The position numbers and the translations under genes were made by a program. Below are positions 46,029 to 55,568 of a stretch of DNA of 64,000 nucleotides, piece after piece. The stretch is from the NCBI RefSeq assembly GCF_014652835.1, contig NZ_BMZO01000001.1, positions 248,001-312,000 on the forward strand, given 5' to 3'. The notes beneath the pieces were generated by a model. It was given only the letters and a program-made list of their open reading frames with translations. It had not been told where the DNA came from and did not search any database. This stretch comes from Limoniibacter endophyticus (lineage in GTDB: Bacteria > Pseudomonadota > Alphaproteobacteria > Rhizobiales > Rhizobiaceae). Positions within the stretch are counted from its first letter, which is position 1. Each line of letters opens with the position of its first letter.

Positions 46029-46754
46029 TCAAGACGCGTCACGCACGATCGTGCAGTCCTGCCCGCCTTTGAGGATTGTGCCGAAACCGCCAGCCTCATG
46101 GATCGAGAATACAATGATCGGGATACGGTTTTCGCGCGCAAGCGCAATTGCCGCCGTATCCATGACGCTTAGCCCCTTCGCCAGAACCTCATCATGGGTG
46201 ATCGTCTGGTAGCGCGTTGCAGTCGGGTCTTTCTTCGGGTCTGCCGAATAAACCCCATCCACCTGCGTCCCCTTGAAGAGCGCGTCGGCTCCGATTTCAG
46301 CCGCGCGCAACGCAGCAGCCGTGTCGGTGGTGAAGAAGGGATTTCCGGTTCCGCCGGCGAAAAGAACAACCTTGCCTGCATTCATATATGCTGTCGCCTT
46401 GCGTTGCGAAAAGGTCTCACAAAGCTCCGGCATGGCCACGGCAGAGAGCACGACAGCATCAATGCCGCGTTTACCAAGCGACGTGCGCAGTGCCAGTGAA
46501 TTGATCACGGTTGCCAACATGCCCATATGATCACCGGTTACGCGATCACCGCCCTTCGACGCAACGGCAACGCCCCGGAAGATATTGCCGCCCCCGATGA
46601 CGACACCGACCTCCACACCCATTTCACGCGCCGCAGCGATATCGCCCGCGATTTGATCGACGATGGCTACGTCGATTCCGAAGCCCTGCGAGCCCATCAG
46701 CGCTTCACCGGAGGCCTTCAACAGCACGCGTTTATAAAGTGGTTTGTCAGCCAT
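46029..46754 (-). CDS. pyrH: Uridylate kinase
   Basis: A 241-residue amino-acid-kinase-fold enzyme that phosphorylates UMP to UDP, as a GTP-activated, UTP-inhibited hexamer. Conserved segments: YKRVLLKASGEALMG, VVIGGGNIFRG and AVPLELC-like region here as AVAMPELCETFSQRKA; GTGNPFFTTDTAA binds UMP. ATG at 46754 has AAGGAA 8 nt upstream; the GTG one codon earlier is not needed. Confidence 0.97.
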   Translation of the reverse strand: MADKPLYKRVLLKASGEALMGSQGFGIDVAIVDQIAGDIAAAREMGVEVGVVIGGGNIFRGVAVASKGGDRVTGDHMGMLATVINSLALRTSLGKRGIDAVVLSAVAMPELCETFSQRKATAYMNAGKVVLFAGGTGNPFFTTDTAAALRAAEIGADALFKGTQVDGVYSADPKKDPTATRYQTITHDEVLAKGLSVMDTAAIALARENRIPIIVFSIHEAGGFGTILKGGQDCTIVRDAS

Positions 46755-46818
46755 CACCGTGAATTCCTTGTTTTTATGTTCTTTTTACTCGCATATACCG
46801 GAATGCGCCGGTGCGACA

Positions 46819-46891
46819 TAATCCGGGCAACGCCGGATTAGATTGCTTCTCGCATACAACAAGGGCACCGCGTTGTCCACGCGATGCCCTT
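46819..46891 (-). terminator. Hairpins between tsf and pyrH
   Basis: Near the tsf stop, AAGGGCACCGCGT (46861-46873) pairs with ACGCGATGCCCTT (46879-46891) apart from one mismatch. A second hairpin, TAATCCGG (46819-46826) with CCGGATTA (46833-46840), follows in the minus direction. The U tracts are poor, so this may be a partial terminator or processing site between tsf and pyrH. Confidence 0.5.
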
Positions 46892-46919
46892 GGAGAATTC
46901 ACCACAAATTGCTTGAAAA

Positions 46920-47819
46920 TCAGCCCTTTGCTGCGGCAGCCACTTCCGCTGCGAAATCGCTTTCTTCCTTTTCGATGCCTTCACCGACGAGAATGCGAGC
47001 GAAGCCCGTAATCGTCACACCAGCTTCTTTGGCTGCCTGCTCGACCGTCTGATCAGGGTTCAGCACGAAAGCCTGCTTCACGAGAGCGACTTCCTCGAAG
47101 AACTTGCGCATACGGCCTTCGATCATCTTTTCGATAACGTTCTCCGGCTTGCCGGATTCACGTGCCTGCTCGGTGAATATCGCCTTTTCGCGTTCAGCAG
47201 CAACCGGATCGACCTCGTCGGGATTGAGCGCGAGCGGATTCATCGAAGCCACGTGCATCGCAACTTTCCGGCCGAATTCATTTGCAGCAGCCTTGTCGCC
47301 TTCCGTTTCAAGGGCAACGAGAACAGCGAGTTTGCCGAGGTTCGGAGCAGCCGCGTTATGGACGTAGGATGAGACAACGCCAGCCGACAGCTTCGCAGAG
47401 CGACGGAAGGTGATGTTTTCACCGATCGTACCGACAGCGTCCTTAACCGTCTCGGTCACAGACTGACCCGTCGACGCGATCGTTGCAGCAGCAACAGCGT
47501 CGGTGGAGCCGTCAGTGGCCAATGCAGCACCAGCGATTTCCTTGACGAGCGCCTGGAACTGTTCATTGCGGGCCGCAAAGTCGGTTTCGCAATTCACTTC
47601 GACGATAACCGCGCTACCTGCATCGGAGGCAACCGCAACGAGACCTTCGGCAGCCGTGCGATCGGCCTTCTTGTCGGCCTTGGCAATGCCCTTCGCGCGC
47701 AGCCAATCGGTTGCAGCGTCGAAATCGCCATTGTTTTCGGTCAGCGCGGTCTTGCAGTCCATCATGCCTGCGCCGGTTGCTTCGCGCAGTTTCTTTACGT
47801 CTGCAGCTGTAAAGCTCAT
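46920..47819 (-). CDS. tsf: Elongation factor Ts
   Basis: A 299-residue guanine-nucleotide exchange factor for EF-Tu. The N-terminal UBA-like domain and signature are [18 protein letters not shown]; the core has [15 protein letters not shown] (conserved EF-Ts signature) and a C-terminal helical module. ATG at 47819. It is 120 bp downstream of rpsB with small hairpins between (47846-47865 and 47871-47888). Confidence 0.97.
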   Translation of the reverse strand: MSFTAADVKKLREATGAGMMDCKTALTENNGDFDAATDWLRAKGIAKADKKADRTAAEGLVAVASDAGSAVIVEVNCETDFAARNEQFQALVKEIAGAALATDGSTDAVAAATIASTGQSVTETVKDAVGTIGENITFRRSAKLSAGVVSSYVHNAAAPNLGKLAVLVALETEGDKAAANEFGRKVAMHVASMNPLALNPDEVDPVAAEREKAIFTEQARESGKPENVIEKMIEGRMRKFFEEVALVKQAFVLNPDQTVEQAAKEAGVTITGFARILVGEGIEKEESDFAAEVAAAAKG

Positions 47820-47845
47820 CTCTGCCTCATCATAAAATGGAAAAA

Positions 47846-47888
47846 GGGCCGGTTACGTTTGGCCCGTCAGGAATGCCTCGCGGCATTC
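47846..47888 (-). terminator. rpsB-tsf intergenic hairpins
   Basis: Two adjacent hairpins: GGGCC-N10-GGCCC (47846-47865) and GAATGCC-TCGC-GGCATTC (47871-47888). They lack strong U tracts; attenuation or RNA processing between rpsB and tsf is plausible. Confidence 0.4.
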
Positions 47889-47939
47889 ACTCCAGAGGAA
47901 TGTGAAGGCCATATGAAACGACCCTCACATAACTCGAAA

Positions 47940-48722
47940 TTATTCGCCCTTGGCTTCTTCGGCCGGAGCTGCGTCGAGCGCCGGTTCGACCGGAGCTTCT
48001 TCCGATGCGCCGACGTCGATGCCGAGTGCGCCCTGCTGGCGTGCAATGCCATCGATGGCAGCCTTGGCGATAAGATCGCAATAAAGCGAAATTGCGCGGG
48101 CAGCATCGTCATTGCCCGGGATCGGGTAATCGACAATGTCCGGATCGCAATTCGAGTCAACGATGGCGACGACCGGGATGCCAAGACGCTTCGCTTCCTG
48201 AATGGCGATCGCTTCCTTGTTGGTGTCGATCACAAACATAAGGTCAGGGGTGGAACCCATATCCTTAATGCCACCAAGAGCGCGATCAAGCTTTTCCATT
48301 TCGCGCTCGAGGTTCAGGCGTTCCTTCTTGGAATAGCCCTGAGCTTCCGACGACAGAAGCTCTTCGAGCTTGCGAAGGCGACGGATCGAGTTCGAAATGG
48401 TTTTCCAGTTCGTCATCATACCGCCGAGCCAGCGGGAGTTGACGTAGTACTGAGCCGAGCGAGCAGCAGCATCGGCAACAATGTCCGAAGCCTGACGCTT
48501 GGTGCCGACGAAGAGAACGCGACCACCGCGGGAAACAGTATCCGAAACGACCTTGAGGGCCTGATCCAGAAGCGGAACGGTCTGCGAAAGGTCGAGAATA
48601 TGGATATTGTTGCGTTCACCGAAGATGTACTGCTTCATCTTCGGGTTCCAGCGGTGCGTCTGGTGACCGAAGTGTACGCCTGCTTCGAGAAGCTGGCGCA
48701 TGCTGAATTCAGGCATGCTCAT
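47940..48722 (-). CDS. rpsB: 30S ribosomal protein S2
   Basis: A 260-residue S2 protein. Conserved parts are [49 protein letters not shown] and [12 protein letters not shown]. The C-terminal tail is acidic and alanine-rich, as in alphaproteobacteria. ATG at 48722 has AAGGA 8 nt upstream; ATG at 48716 is an alternative. The longer frame to 48815 has no support. First gene of the rpsB-to-lpxB block. Confidence 0.97.
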   Translation of the reverse strand: MSMPEFSMRQLLEAGVHFGHQTHRWNPKMKQYIFGERNNIHILDLSQTVPLLDQALKVVSDTVSRGGRVLFVGTKRQASDIVADAAARSAQYYVNSRWLGGMMTNWKTISNSIRRLRKLEELLSSEAQGYSKKERLNLEREMEKLDRALGGIKDMGSTPDLMFVIDTNKEAIAIQEAKRLGIPVVAIVDSNCDPDIVDYPIPGNDDAARAISLYCDLIAKAAIDGIARQQGALGIDVGASEEAPVEPALDAAPAEEAKGE

Positions 48723-48888
48723 GCTAATTTTCCTTTTTCCGGTTTGCCTCCACGGGCCGTGAATATCCTCAACTCGCGTTTCAGATACCACCGGCGGATG
48801 CCTGACTAAAGTCACGTCACCCTAAGCCCGTGTGTGGAATATGTGCGCCTATAGAGCGCCCGAGCTCAAAATGCAAGCACGAAGCCAG

Positions 48889-50712
48889 CTATTCTGCCGG
48901 TTGCGCCGCCGAACGCGCCTCTTCGTCCGCCTCCCTGCGCCTCCGCGTGCGCTCGGCAATGATGTCAGCCGGCTGTGCGTTACCGCGAACTAGCTTACGA
49001 CCTGCATAAATGCCGTCAACGATCTCGACTTCGAAGCGCTCGGCATCCAACTCACGAAACTCTTCGATCAGGCGTTGCGACAGTTCGGGATCCCCCTCGA
49101 GCTTGTCGAGAACTGCTTCGCTGAATGCGAGTGCCGAGCCTAAGGTTTCACGGATCTGGTAATCCACCCCGGCTTTAACGAGATCAATGGCGTGGCCGCG
49201 ATCATAAGCACGCGCCATCACCGGAACGAGCGGAAACTCCTCCTTCACCATACGCGCGATCGCGAGAGAAATCTCCTTTTTGCCAACGCAGATCAAGATA
49301 GCCTTCGCCGTTGCAGCGCCCGATGCGTGGAGAATATCGGAGCGCGTACCATCGCCATAATAGACCTTGAACCCGAAACTTTCAGCTTCGCGCACGAAAT
49401 CCGCATCCTTATCGATCAGCGAGAGCTTATAGCCACGGCCGAGCAGCGGCTGGCTGACGATCTGGCCAAAGCGACCAAAGCCGATCATCAGAATCGTGCC
49501 TTCGACATTTTGCGGGAGAGCCAGCCCGTCAGTATCGGGTTCGGGCGCAGCCGGCATCAGCCTATCGTGTGCGATCAGCATCAAGGGCGTCAGAATCATC
49601 GAGATGATGATCGTGGCGGTGAGAATCGCATTCGTTTCGGCATCTAGAATACCAGCCGCCACGGCTGCCGAATAAAGCACGAAGGCGAATTCGCCGCCCT
49701 GCGCCATCAGCACGGCTCTCTCGATGGACTCGCTGCGGCAGGTACCGACAAGCCGCGCGACGCCATAGATGATCGCTGCCTTGGCCACCATGTAGGCCCC
49801 GACAGCGATGACAACGAGTTGCCAATTCGCGGCGATGACCCCAAGATCAATCGCCATGCCCACACCGAGAAAGAACAGACCTAGCAAAATGCCGCGAAAC
49901 GGTTCGATGTCAGCTTCCAGCTGATGACGGAAATGCGATTCGGAGAGAAGCACGCCCGCAACGAATGCGCCCATCGCCATAGAGAGACCTGAAACCTGCA
50001 TCAGCAGCGCCGATCCGAGAACAACGAGAAGTGCCGCCGCCGTCATCACCTCACGTGCTCCCCAGGAAGCAAGAAGCCGGAACATCGGGTTAAGAAGATA
50101 TCGTCCCGCAATCACCAGCGCGACAACCGCCGCAATGGCGATGCCGATTGCAGTCAAGCGTTCCTGCCCGTCCATTTCGGCAGAACCGGTGCCGAGCAGC
50201 GCGACAATGGCCAGCAGTGGTACAATCGCCAGGTCCTCGAAAAGTAGTATCGCGATAATGCGCTGCCCTTTCAACGTAGCCATGGCGCCCCGCTCCTGGA
50301 GAACCTGCATCACGATAGCCGTCGAAGTCAGCACAAAGCCGGTGCCGGCCACGAATGACACAGTCGGGGAATAGCCAGCCGCAACGCCAATCAGCGTCAG
50401 GCCGCCAATTGCAGCTAGCACTTGCGCAGCGCCAACACCGAAAATGTCCTTGCGCATAGACCATAGCTTGGCGGGTTCCATCTCCAGTCCGATGATGAAC
50501 AGGAACATGACCACGCCAAGTTCCGCTATATGAATGACCGCCTCGGAGTCCTGAAAGAACCCCAACCCCGAAGGTCCGACTGCAAGTCCGGCTGCCAGAT
50601 AGCCAAGAACCGATCCCAGACCAATCCGACGAAAGATCGGCGCTGCGATAACGCCTGCTCCAAGCAGAATGACAACGTTCGCAAGCTCGGTTGAGTTGAT
50701 TTCGGCTGCCAC
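48889..50712 (-). CDS. Monovalent cation:proton antiporter-2 (KefB/KefC-like) with RCK domain
   Basis: A 607-residue CPA2-family transporter. About 12 membrane spans (to about residue 385) include GLEMEPAKLW and the ion-binding region; residues from about 405 form an RCK/TrkA-N nucleotide-binding domain (MIGFGRFGQIVSQPLLGRG). The glutathione-gated Kef proteins have this architecture and exchange K+ for H+. No KefF/KefG partner is adjacent. The start is GTG at 50712. The nearby eipB lies 69 bp upstream on the same strand. Confidence 0.9.
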   Translation of the reverse strand: MAAEINSTELANVVILLGAGVIAAPIFRRIGLGSVLGYLAAGLAVGPSGLGFFQDSEAVIHIAELGVVMFLFIIGLEMEPAKLWSMRKDIFGVGAAQVLAAIGGLTLIGVAAGYSPTVSFVAGTGFVLTSTAIVMQVLQERGAMATLKGQRIIAILLFEDLAIVPLLAIVALLGTGSAEMDGQERLTAIGIAIAAVVALVIAGRYLLNPMFRLLASWGAREVMTAAALLVVLGSALLMQVSGLSMAMGAFVAGVLLSESHFRHQLEADIEPFRGILLGLFFLGVGMAIDLGVIAANWQLVVIAVGAYMVAKAAIIYGVARLVGTCRSESIERAVLMAQGGEFAFVLYSAAVAAGILDAETNAILTATIIISMILTPLMLIAHDRLMPAAPEPDTDGLALPQNVEGTILMIGFGRFGQIVSQPLLGRGYKLSLIDKDADFVREAESFGFKVYYGDGTRSDILHASGAATAKAILICVGKKEISLAIARMVKEEFPLVPVMARAYDRGHAIDLVKAGVDYQIRETLGSALAFSEAVLDKLEGDPELSQRLIEEFRELDAERFEVEIVDGIYAGRKLVRGNAQPADIIAERTRRRREADEEARSAAQPAE

Positions 50713-50781
50713 CTTGTTTGCGCCCCCAGCGCTCTTCCGGTTATAAACTGGATAGACAAATTATGATTTTAAGATAGTACT

Positions 50782-51624
50782 CTACTCAGGTTTCTTATCG
50801 CAGTTATTGCTTTGTTCGATCGGCTTGAATTCGACAAGCTTACCCAAAATCGAGAACTCCCCATAATCCATCATCAGGTCGCGTGTTACGCCATTTTCGT
50901 GCAATTTAAATGTCGTGCGATATTTTGGCGTCTCGTCCACATTTTGGGTCTGGGCCGCGTCAAAATAAGCGATGTCGACCGGCCATACTTTCTCTTCCTT
51001 GTGCGCGCCAAGCGCCTTGGCTTCCGGATCATTAGCACTCGCGGTTTCCGCATTACCTATCGCGACAGTTGTCGACATAAGCTCGTTTGCGTCGTCGGAG
51101 CCGTCAAAGATCGTCTGCTCGTAGAATTTGCGATCGGTCTGGGCGCTTTTGATCACCTCCAGCAAATGCTGCGTCGGAAACTTCGTGGCGGGCAGTTCGA
51201 ATTCCCCAGCATCGGGCTTTTCGACCTCGACGCGAGTTTCACCCTTTTCCTGGCGCGCCACGCCCTTAATCTCTGTATCGGCAGCCTGATCGACGAAGGA
51301 GCGGGTCGAAAAATTATACTCGTTTCCGTCGGCCGTCTCAAAACTCGTCGTCTGCTGATCGGTCGTTCGCCATTGCCCACCAGCATTGATGCGGGAGACG
51401 AAGCGATATGTCACTGTGTAGCCCTCGCAGGGAGAACCGCGAAACTCATAGACCATGCGTCCCTGCACACCACTGATACCAGAACGCTCCGTAGCACTGC
51501 CAAGCGAGAGTTCATACACTGCCAGATGCGGCAGAAGCTGAGGGGCGGCGCTTAGGCCTGCGTTGGCCGATAGGGTCATCACCAGTGCCGTCGTTACGGT
51601 AAGAAATGTGCTGCGGCACTGCAT
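50782..51624 (-). CDS. eipB: Cell-envelope integrity protein EipB (DUF1849)
   Basis: A 280-residue periplasmic beta-spiral protein. Signal peptide MQCRSTFLTVTTALVMTL, cleaved near LSAA. The two conserved cysteines that form a disulfide in the family are visible, in GSPCEGYTVTYRF and near the C-terminus in SNNCDKKPE. In Brucella, EipB supports envelope stability and infection; DUF1849 is restricted mainly to alphaproteobacteria. ATG at 51624 yields the length known for EipB; the upstream frame to 51717 is discarded. Confidence 0.92.
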   Translation of the reverse strand: MQCRSTFLTVTTALVMTLSANAGLSAAPQLLPHLAVYELSLGSATERSGISGVQGRMVYEFRGSPCEGYTVTYRFVSRINAGGQWRTTDQQTTSFETADGNEYNFSTRSFVDQAADTEIKGVARQEKGETRVEVEKPDAGEFELPATKFPTQHLLEVIKSAQTDRKFYEQTIFDGSDDANELMSTTVAIGNAETASANDPEAKALGAHKEEKVWPVDIAYFDAAQTQNVDETPKYRTTFKLHENGVTRDLMMDYGEFSILGKLVEFKPIEQSNNCDKKPE

Positions 51625-51846
51625 CAAGCTACTCCTGAACAAGATCGGCGCATTTCCTGCGTCCGTTGATTTTCCATGAGATAGGTTAAATTCGCCGGTG
51701 CGACAATTGCATGGCAAGTGGGAAACAAAGCGCCGGCAAAACCTCTGTCACGAAAACACGCTATCTGACGCGATTATCCGAATCGCGTAAAGCTCGTTTA
51801 TCTCGAGTCGCGGCACCTAATTCTGCTATCGTTCAAGGTTTTCTCC
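51625..51846. promoter_or_regulatory. Divergent promoter region eipB-GDPD with inverted repeat
   Basis: A 222-bp spacer. CGCGATT (51769-51775) and AATCGCG (51781-51787) form a 7-bp inverted repeat with a 5-nt spacer that contains part of a GANTC site. Promoters for both genes must lie here; boxes not assigned. Confidence 0.35.
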
Positions 51847-52566
51847 ATGCGCAACACTGATTTCATCATTCGCCGGCCTATCGCCCACCGCGGCCTGCAC
51901 GATCTGAATCGAAATGTATGGGAGAATACGCTTTCGTCATCAGAGCGCGCCATCGAAGCAGGATATGCCATCGAATGCGACGTAATTCTCTCCTCGGACG
52001 GCGTGGCCATCGTTCATCATGATCTGGATTTGAAGCGCCTCACCGGCCAAAGCGGCTTTGTCTGGCAGAGAACCGCAGATGAATTTTCTGCCCTTCGTGT
52101 GGGCGGCACAGACGATCATCCGCCACGGCTCTCCGAACTCCTTGACCTTGTTTCTGGTCGCGTGCCGCTTATTGTGGAAATCAAGGGCGCACCGGGTCAC
52201 GATGCAGGACTGGTTGCCAGCGTCGCCAACGATCTAACGGCGTATGACGGCGAAGTCGCCGTCATGAGCTTCGATCACTGGATCATTCGCGATTTTGGCT
52301 GCATCCCGCAACACATTCCGCGCGGCTTGACGGCAATGGGCATGAAACAGCAGGAAATGGAGGCACATTTCTCCATGCTGGCGCATGATATCGATTTCGT
52401 TTCCTATCACGTCCAGCAGCTTTCCAATCCTTTCCTGCGTTTCTGTCGTGAAAAGCTGTCCATGCCGATTATCAGCTGGACTGTACGCGATCAGGAAACC
52501 GCCGCAATCAGCGCCAAAAGTGCAGACCAGATCACTTTCGAGGGCTTCGTTCCGGAACCCGTTTAA
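51847..52566 (+). CDS. Glycerophosphodiester phosphodiesterase
   Basis: A 239-residue TIM-barrel GDPD enzyme that releases glycerol 3-phosphate and an alcohol from deacylated phospholipids. Catalytic residues: His-Arg in PIAHRGLHD, the metal-binding Glu-Asp pair in IECDVILSSDG, and His in VHHDLDLKRLTG. No signal peptide, so cytoplasmic. First gene of a tight three-gene operon (8-bp gap, then a 4-bp overlap). Confidence 0.93.
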   Translation: MRNTDFIIRRPIAHRGLHDLNRNVWENTLSSSERAIEAGYAIECDVILSSDGVAIVHHDLDLKRLTGQSGFVWQRTADEFSALRVGGTDDHPPRLSELLDLVSGRVPLIVEIKGAPGHDAGLVASVANDLTAYDGEVAVMSFDHWIIRDFGCIPQHIPRGLTAMGMKQQEMEAHFSMLAHDIDFVSYHVQQLSNPFLRFCREKLSMPIISWTVRDQETAAISAKSADQITFEGFVPEPV

Positions 52567-52574
52567 GAGGCAGA

Positions 52575-53768
52575 ATGTCCGACCCTGCGATCACCAATGC
52601 CGTTCTCTCGCTGCGTGATTCACTTCGCGACATTGGGGAGGTTGCGTGGTCGCGGCTTACGGGCGCTGCGGGCGAGGATGCCACCTACAACCCCTTCCTC
52701 TCCTATGGCTATCTTAGCGCACTGGAGGAATCCGGCTGCGTTGGAGAAAGCTCCGGTTGGGTGCCAAAGCATTTCGTTGTCCAGGATGAGGAGACGGGAA
52801 CGCTGCTGGGGGCAGCTCCCGCCTATCTCAAGTCCAACAGCCAGGGAGAATATGTGTTCGATCACGGCTGGGCAGACGCTTTTGAACGTGCCGGCGGACG
52901 ATATTATCCGAAGCTTCAGGTTTCCGTTCCCTTCACGCCTGCAACCGGTCCTCGCCTGTTGGCCACGCGAGACACAGACCCTGACACGATCCGCCGGGCA
53001 TTGGCAGCCGGTCTGAAATCCGTCGCCGTCCGCAATGCTCTTTCCTCCGTCCATGTCACATTCGCACAGGAACGCGACATCGACGCCCTCGCCAACGAAG
53101 ACTATCTCCTGCGGACTGATCAGCAATTCCATTTCGTCAATCCGGGCTACGCATCTTACGAGGATTTTCTTGGTCAGCTGCGTTCCTCAAAACGCAAAGC
53201 CTTGAAACGCGAGCGACGCGATGCGCTGGAAAACGGTATAGAGATCGACTGGCTGACCGGCAGAGACCTGACCGAGGAGATATGGGACCAGTTCTTTGTC
53301 TTCTATATGGATACGGGCCGACGCAAATGGGGGCGCCCATACCTGAATCGCACCTTCTTCTCGCTCATTGGCGAACGCATGGCGAATGATATTCTGCTCG
53401 TGATGGCAAGGCGCAATGGGCGTTACATCGCCGGTGCGATTAATTTCATTGGTTCGGATCGTCTTTTCGGCCGTCACTGGGGTTGCGTGGAAGATCAACC
53501 GTTCCTGCATTTCGAGGTTTGCTATCATCAGGCAATTGACTTCGCGATCGAACGCAAGCTCGCTGTCGTTGAAGCAGGCGCACAGGGAGAGCACAAACTG
53601 GCGCGGGGCTACATACCGGTGACGACGCATTCGGCGCATTTCGTCGCACATCCGGGTCTACGGCGCGCTATTGCGGATTATCTTGCTCACGAGCGTCGGG
53701 ACGTGGCGGACGTCGGCGCCTACCTTTCCGAACACACGCCATTTCGCAAAACAGAGGAGCACTCATGA
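52575..53768 (+). CDS. Predicted N-acyltransferase, FemAB-like (COG3146/pfam04339)
   Basis: A 397-residue protein of the 'peptidogalycan biosynthesis/recognition' family, a double-GNAT (FemAB-like) fold. Recognised segments: NPFLSYGYLSALEESGCVG at the start, KRKALKRERRDALENGIEI, GRHWGCVEDQPFLHFEVCYHQAID and AGAQGEHKLARGYIP near the end. Homologues are proposed to acylate or aminoacylate small molecules; the real substrate is unknown. Good AGAGG site 5 nt before the ATG. Its stop overlaps the HIT ATG. Confidence 0.88.
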   Translation: MSDPAITNAVLSLRDSLRDIGEVAWSRLTGAAGEDATYNPFLSYGYLSALEESGCVGESSGWVPKHFVVQDEETGTLLGAAPAYLKSNSQGEYVFDHGWADAFERAGGRYYPKLQVSVPFTPATGPRLLATRDTDPDTIRRALAAGLKSVAVRNALSSVHVTFAQERDIDALANEDYLLRTDQQFHFVNPGYASYEDFLGQLRSSKRKALKRERRDALENGIEIDWLTGRDLTEEIWDQFFVFYMDTGRRKWGRPYLNRTFFSLIGERMANDILLVMARRNGRYIAGAINFIGSDRLFGRHWGCVEDQPFLHFEVCYHQAIDFAIERKLAVVEAGAQGEHKLARGYIPVTTHSAHFVAHPGLRRAIADYLAHERRDVADVGAYLSEHTPFRKTEEHS

Positions 53769-54187
53769 CGGCCTATCAGAACGACAACGTCTTCGCCAAA
53801 ATTCTGCGCGGCGAAATTCCGGCCCACAAGCTTTATGAAGATTCTGAAACACTGGCCTTCATGGATGTCATGCCGCAAGGCAAAGGTCATTGCCTTGTCA
53901 TCCCCAAGCGCGCCGCTCGCAATATTTTTGACGCCGACCAAGCCATGCTCACAGCCGTAATCGACACGACACAGAAGCTTGCCATCGCCGTCAAGAAAGC
54001 CTTCAACGCCGATGGTGTGCAGATCGTACAATTCAACGAATCGGCAAGTGGCCAGACCGTATTCCATCTACATTTTCATGTAATTCCGCGCTTCGAAGGC
54101 GTACCTCTGAAGCCTCATACAGGTACGATGGAAGACCCCGACGCGCTTTCTGAGAACGCCGCCAGGATTCGGGAAGCACTCGCTTGA
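53765..54187 (+). CDS. HIT-family protein (HinT-like nucleoside phosphoramidase)
   Basis: A 140-residue histidine-triad protein. The triad is HLHFHVIPR (near residue 100), with the N-terminal NVFAKILRGEIPAHKLYED and core GHCLVIPKRAARNIFD. HinT enzymes hydrolyse adenosine 5'-phosphoramidates and acyl- or lysyl-AMP by-products, which could fit the upstream acyltransferase-like gene. ATG at 53765 overlaps the preceding stop (ATGA). Convergent with the PAP2 gene, 6 bp apart. Confidence 0.94.
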   Translation: MTAYQNDNVFAKILRGEIPAHKLYEDSETLAFMDVMPQGKGHCLVIPKRAARNIFDADQAMLTAVIDTTQKLAIAVKKAFNADGVQIVQFNESASGQTVFHLHFHVIPRFEGVPLKPHTGTMEDPDALSENAARIREALA

Positions 54188-54193
54188 TCACCG

Positions 54194-55150
54194 TTATAGG
54201 TGCGCGCTCGTTATATCACAGGAATGAGACGAGTGATCCGCATATCGCAAAATATGGATCGAGGCGGCCAAGCACAGGCCGAACACGACTACCCCTCCGA
54301 TGACATCCATCACATGATGCCCGCCATGAAAGAGAATGGCGGGTATCATGAGAAGGTTGATCAGAAGAAGAGGCAAGAAGAGCCAGCGGTGGCCATATGA
54401 GAACCAGACTGCCATGCAGGCCATCACCATGTGAAATGACGGAAAGCCGATAAGACCCAAGGCCTCGCGCGGAGAGATATAGAACGCTCCTTCCGCTATG
54501 AGGTCGGTGACCTTCAACGCGTAGCTATTGTCGACCAGCAAGGCCGCAGCCTTGGAGAGTTCTTCTGGAAGAATATAGTGCGCAGCTGCACCCACACTCG
54601 GGACGACGCTCCATATCGCGATGCTCATCAAGGACCCGAACACCCCTGTTAGCAGGAAAAGATGTAGAGAGCGCGCGTGACCGCCAATGCCCAGGGTCAG
54701 GATCATCGCGACCAGCTGTGGCAACGAAGATACGTAGATCGCCAGCAGCAAATTGCGGGCGTACGGGATACTGACAATCCAGGCAACATAGCTTGGCCAA
54801 TGAAAGCCTATCCATTCATCCATTTGCGCGAACCACGCTTCATTCGCGCCCCACGGAAGTGGCAGCAACAGATAGTTGAATGTCGACGCGACGAGTGTGA
54901 ACTCAACGAACAACCCCGTCGCGATAAGCATGAGGGCGATTTTGCCGTCACGTCTCGAAGTCCGGTAGGCAACGCCGATGCCAGTTATCGCCAGCCCAAC
55001 CATTGCTGTGAAAGCAAAAGCTCCATGATCAACGGGAACATTTTTCAGCGTGATCAGGATAAAATCAAGAAACAAAAGAAAGCAGGTTACAAGAATTATG
55101 ATGCGTTCAGCGCGGTAGGTAAAAATGCGTACAAAGTGGTATTTCAACAT
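54194..55150 (-). CDS. PAP2-superfamily membrane phosphatase (inositolphosphotransferase Aur1/Ipt1-like subgroup)
   Basis: A 318-residue membrane protein with about six spans. The catalytic PAP2 motifs are IGFPSFHMVMACMAVW (His near residue 240) and HGGHHVMDVIGG (HxxxD). The first signature (KxxxxxxRP) of classical PAP2 is not seen, which fits the PAP2_3 subgroup related to eukaryotic inositolphosphorylceramide synthase. A lipid phosphate phosphatase or headgroup transfer role is likely; the substrate is unknown. ATG at 55150. Confidence 0.83.
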   Translation of the reverse strand: MLKYHFVRIFTYRAERIIILVTCFLLFLDFILITLKNVPVDHGAFAFTAMVGLAITGIGVAYRTSRRDGKIALMLIATGLFVEFTLVASTFNYLLLPLPWGANEAWFAQMDEWIGFHWPSYVAWIVSIPYARNLLLAIYVSSLPQLVAMILTLGIGGHARSLHLFLLTGVFGSLMSIAIWSVVPSVGAAAHYILPEELSKAAALLVDNSYALKVTDLIAEGAFYISPREALGLIGFPSFHMVMACMAVWFSYGHRWLFLPLLLINLLMIPAILFHGGHHVMDVIGGVVVFGLCLAASIHILRYADHSSHSCDITSAHL

Positions 55151-55217
55151 GGATTAAATCCGCTTCAGGATGCGGATCAATATAAAAGATTTTTACTTAT
55201 AACCGGTGTAAATGGAG

Positions 55218-55568
55218 CTATAAAATGAGCAAGCCAGTCACCAGGACAGCTTCACCAACCAGGATACCAAAGATCATTCTCTTTCCGAGCAAGAGATAAC
55301 ACAAGAATCCGGCAACCGCCGCGCCAATCCGCAAGAGAAGTGGAGAGTCCGCCAGCGCTCCCGATGGGAAAACGATAAGGTTGCCGATCACGGCTGCAAC
55401 CAATGCCGTCGCCACGCAACGCACCAGAACAAGAGACGGCGACTCTATATTTACTTTCGCCCCGAAATAGACGCCCAGAAAGCGCCATCCGTCCGTCGCA
55501 AGCCATCCGGCAAACAGAATATAGCTCAGTTGCCACCACCAGGCGGAGTCAAACGCGGTAAAGCTCAT
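55218..55568 (-). CDS. azlD: AzlD-family small transport subunit
   Basis: A 116-residue membrane protein with four spans (WWWQLSYILFAGWLATDGWR, ALVAAVIGNLIVFP and on). It matches AzlD, the small partner of AzlC. Its ATG overlaps the azlC stop (ATGA), the usual arrangement. Together they export branched-chain or other amino acids. Confidence 0.88.
   Translation of the reverse strand: MSFTAFDSAWWWQLSYILFAGWLATDGWRFLGVYFGAKVNIESPSLVLVRCVATALVAAVIGNLIVFPSGALADSPLLLRIGAAVAGFLCYLLLGKRMIFGILVGEAVLVTGLLIL

Noticed and set aside
47859-48809. A 316-codon plus-strand open frame
   Set aside because: Antisense to rpsB, which is certain.
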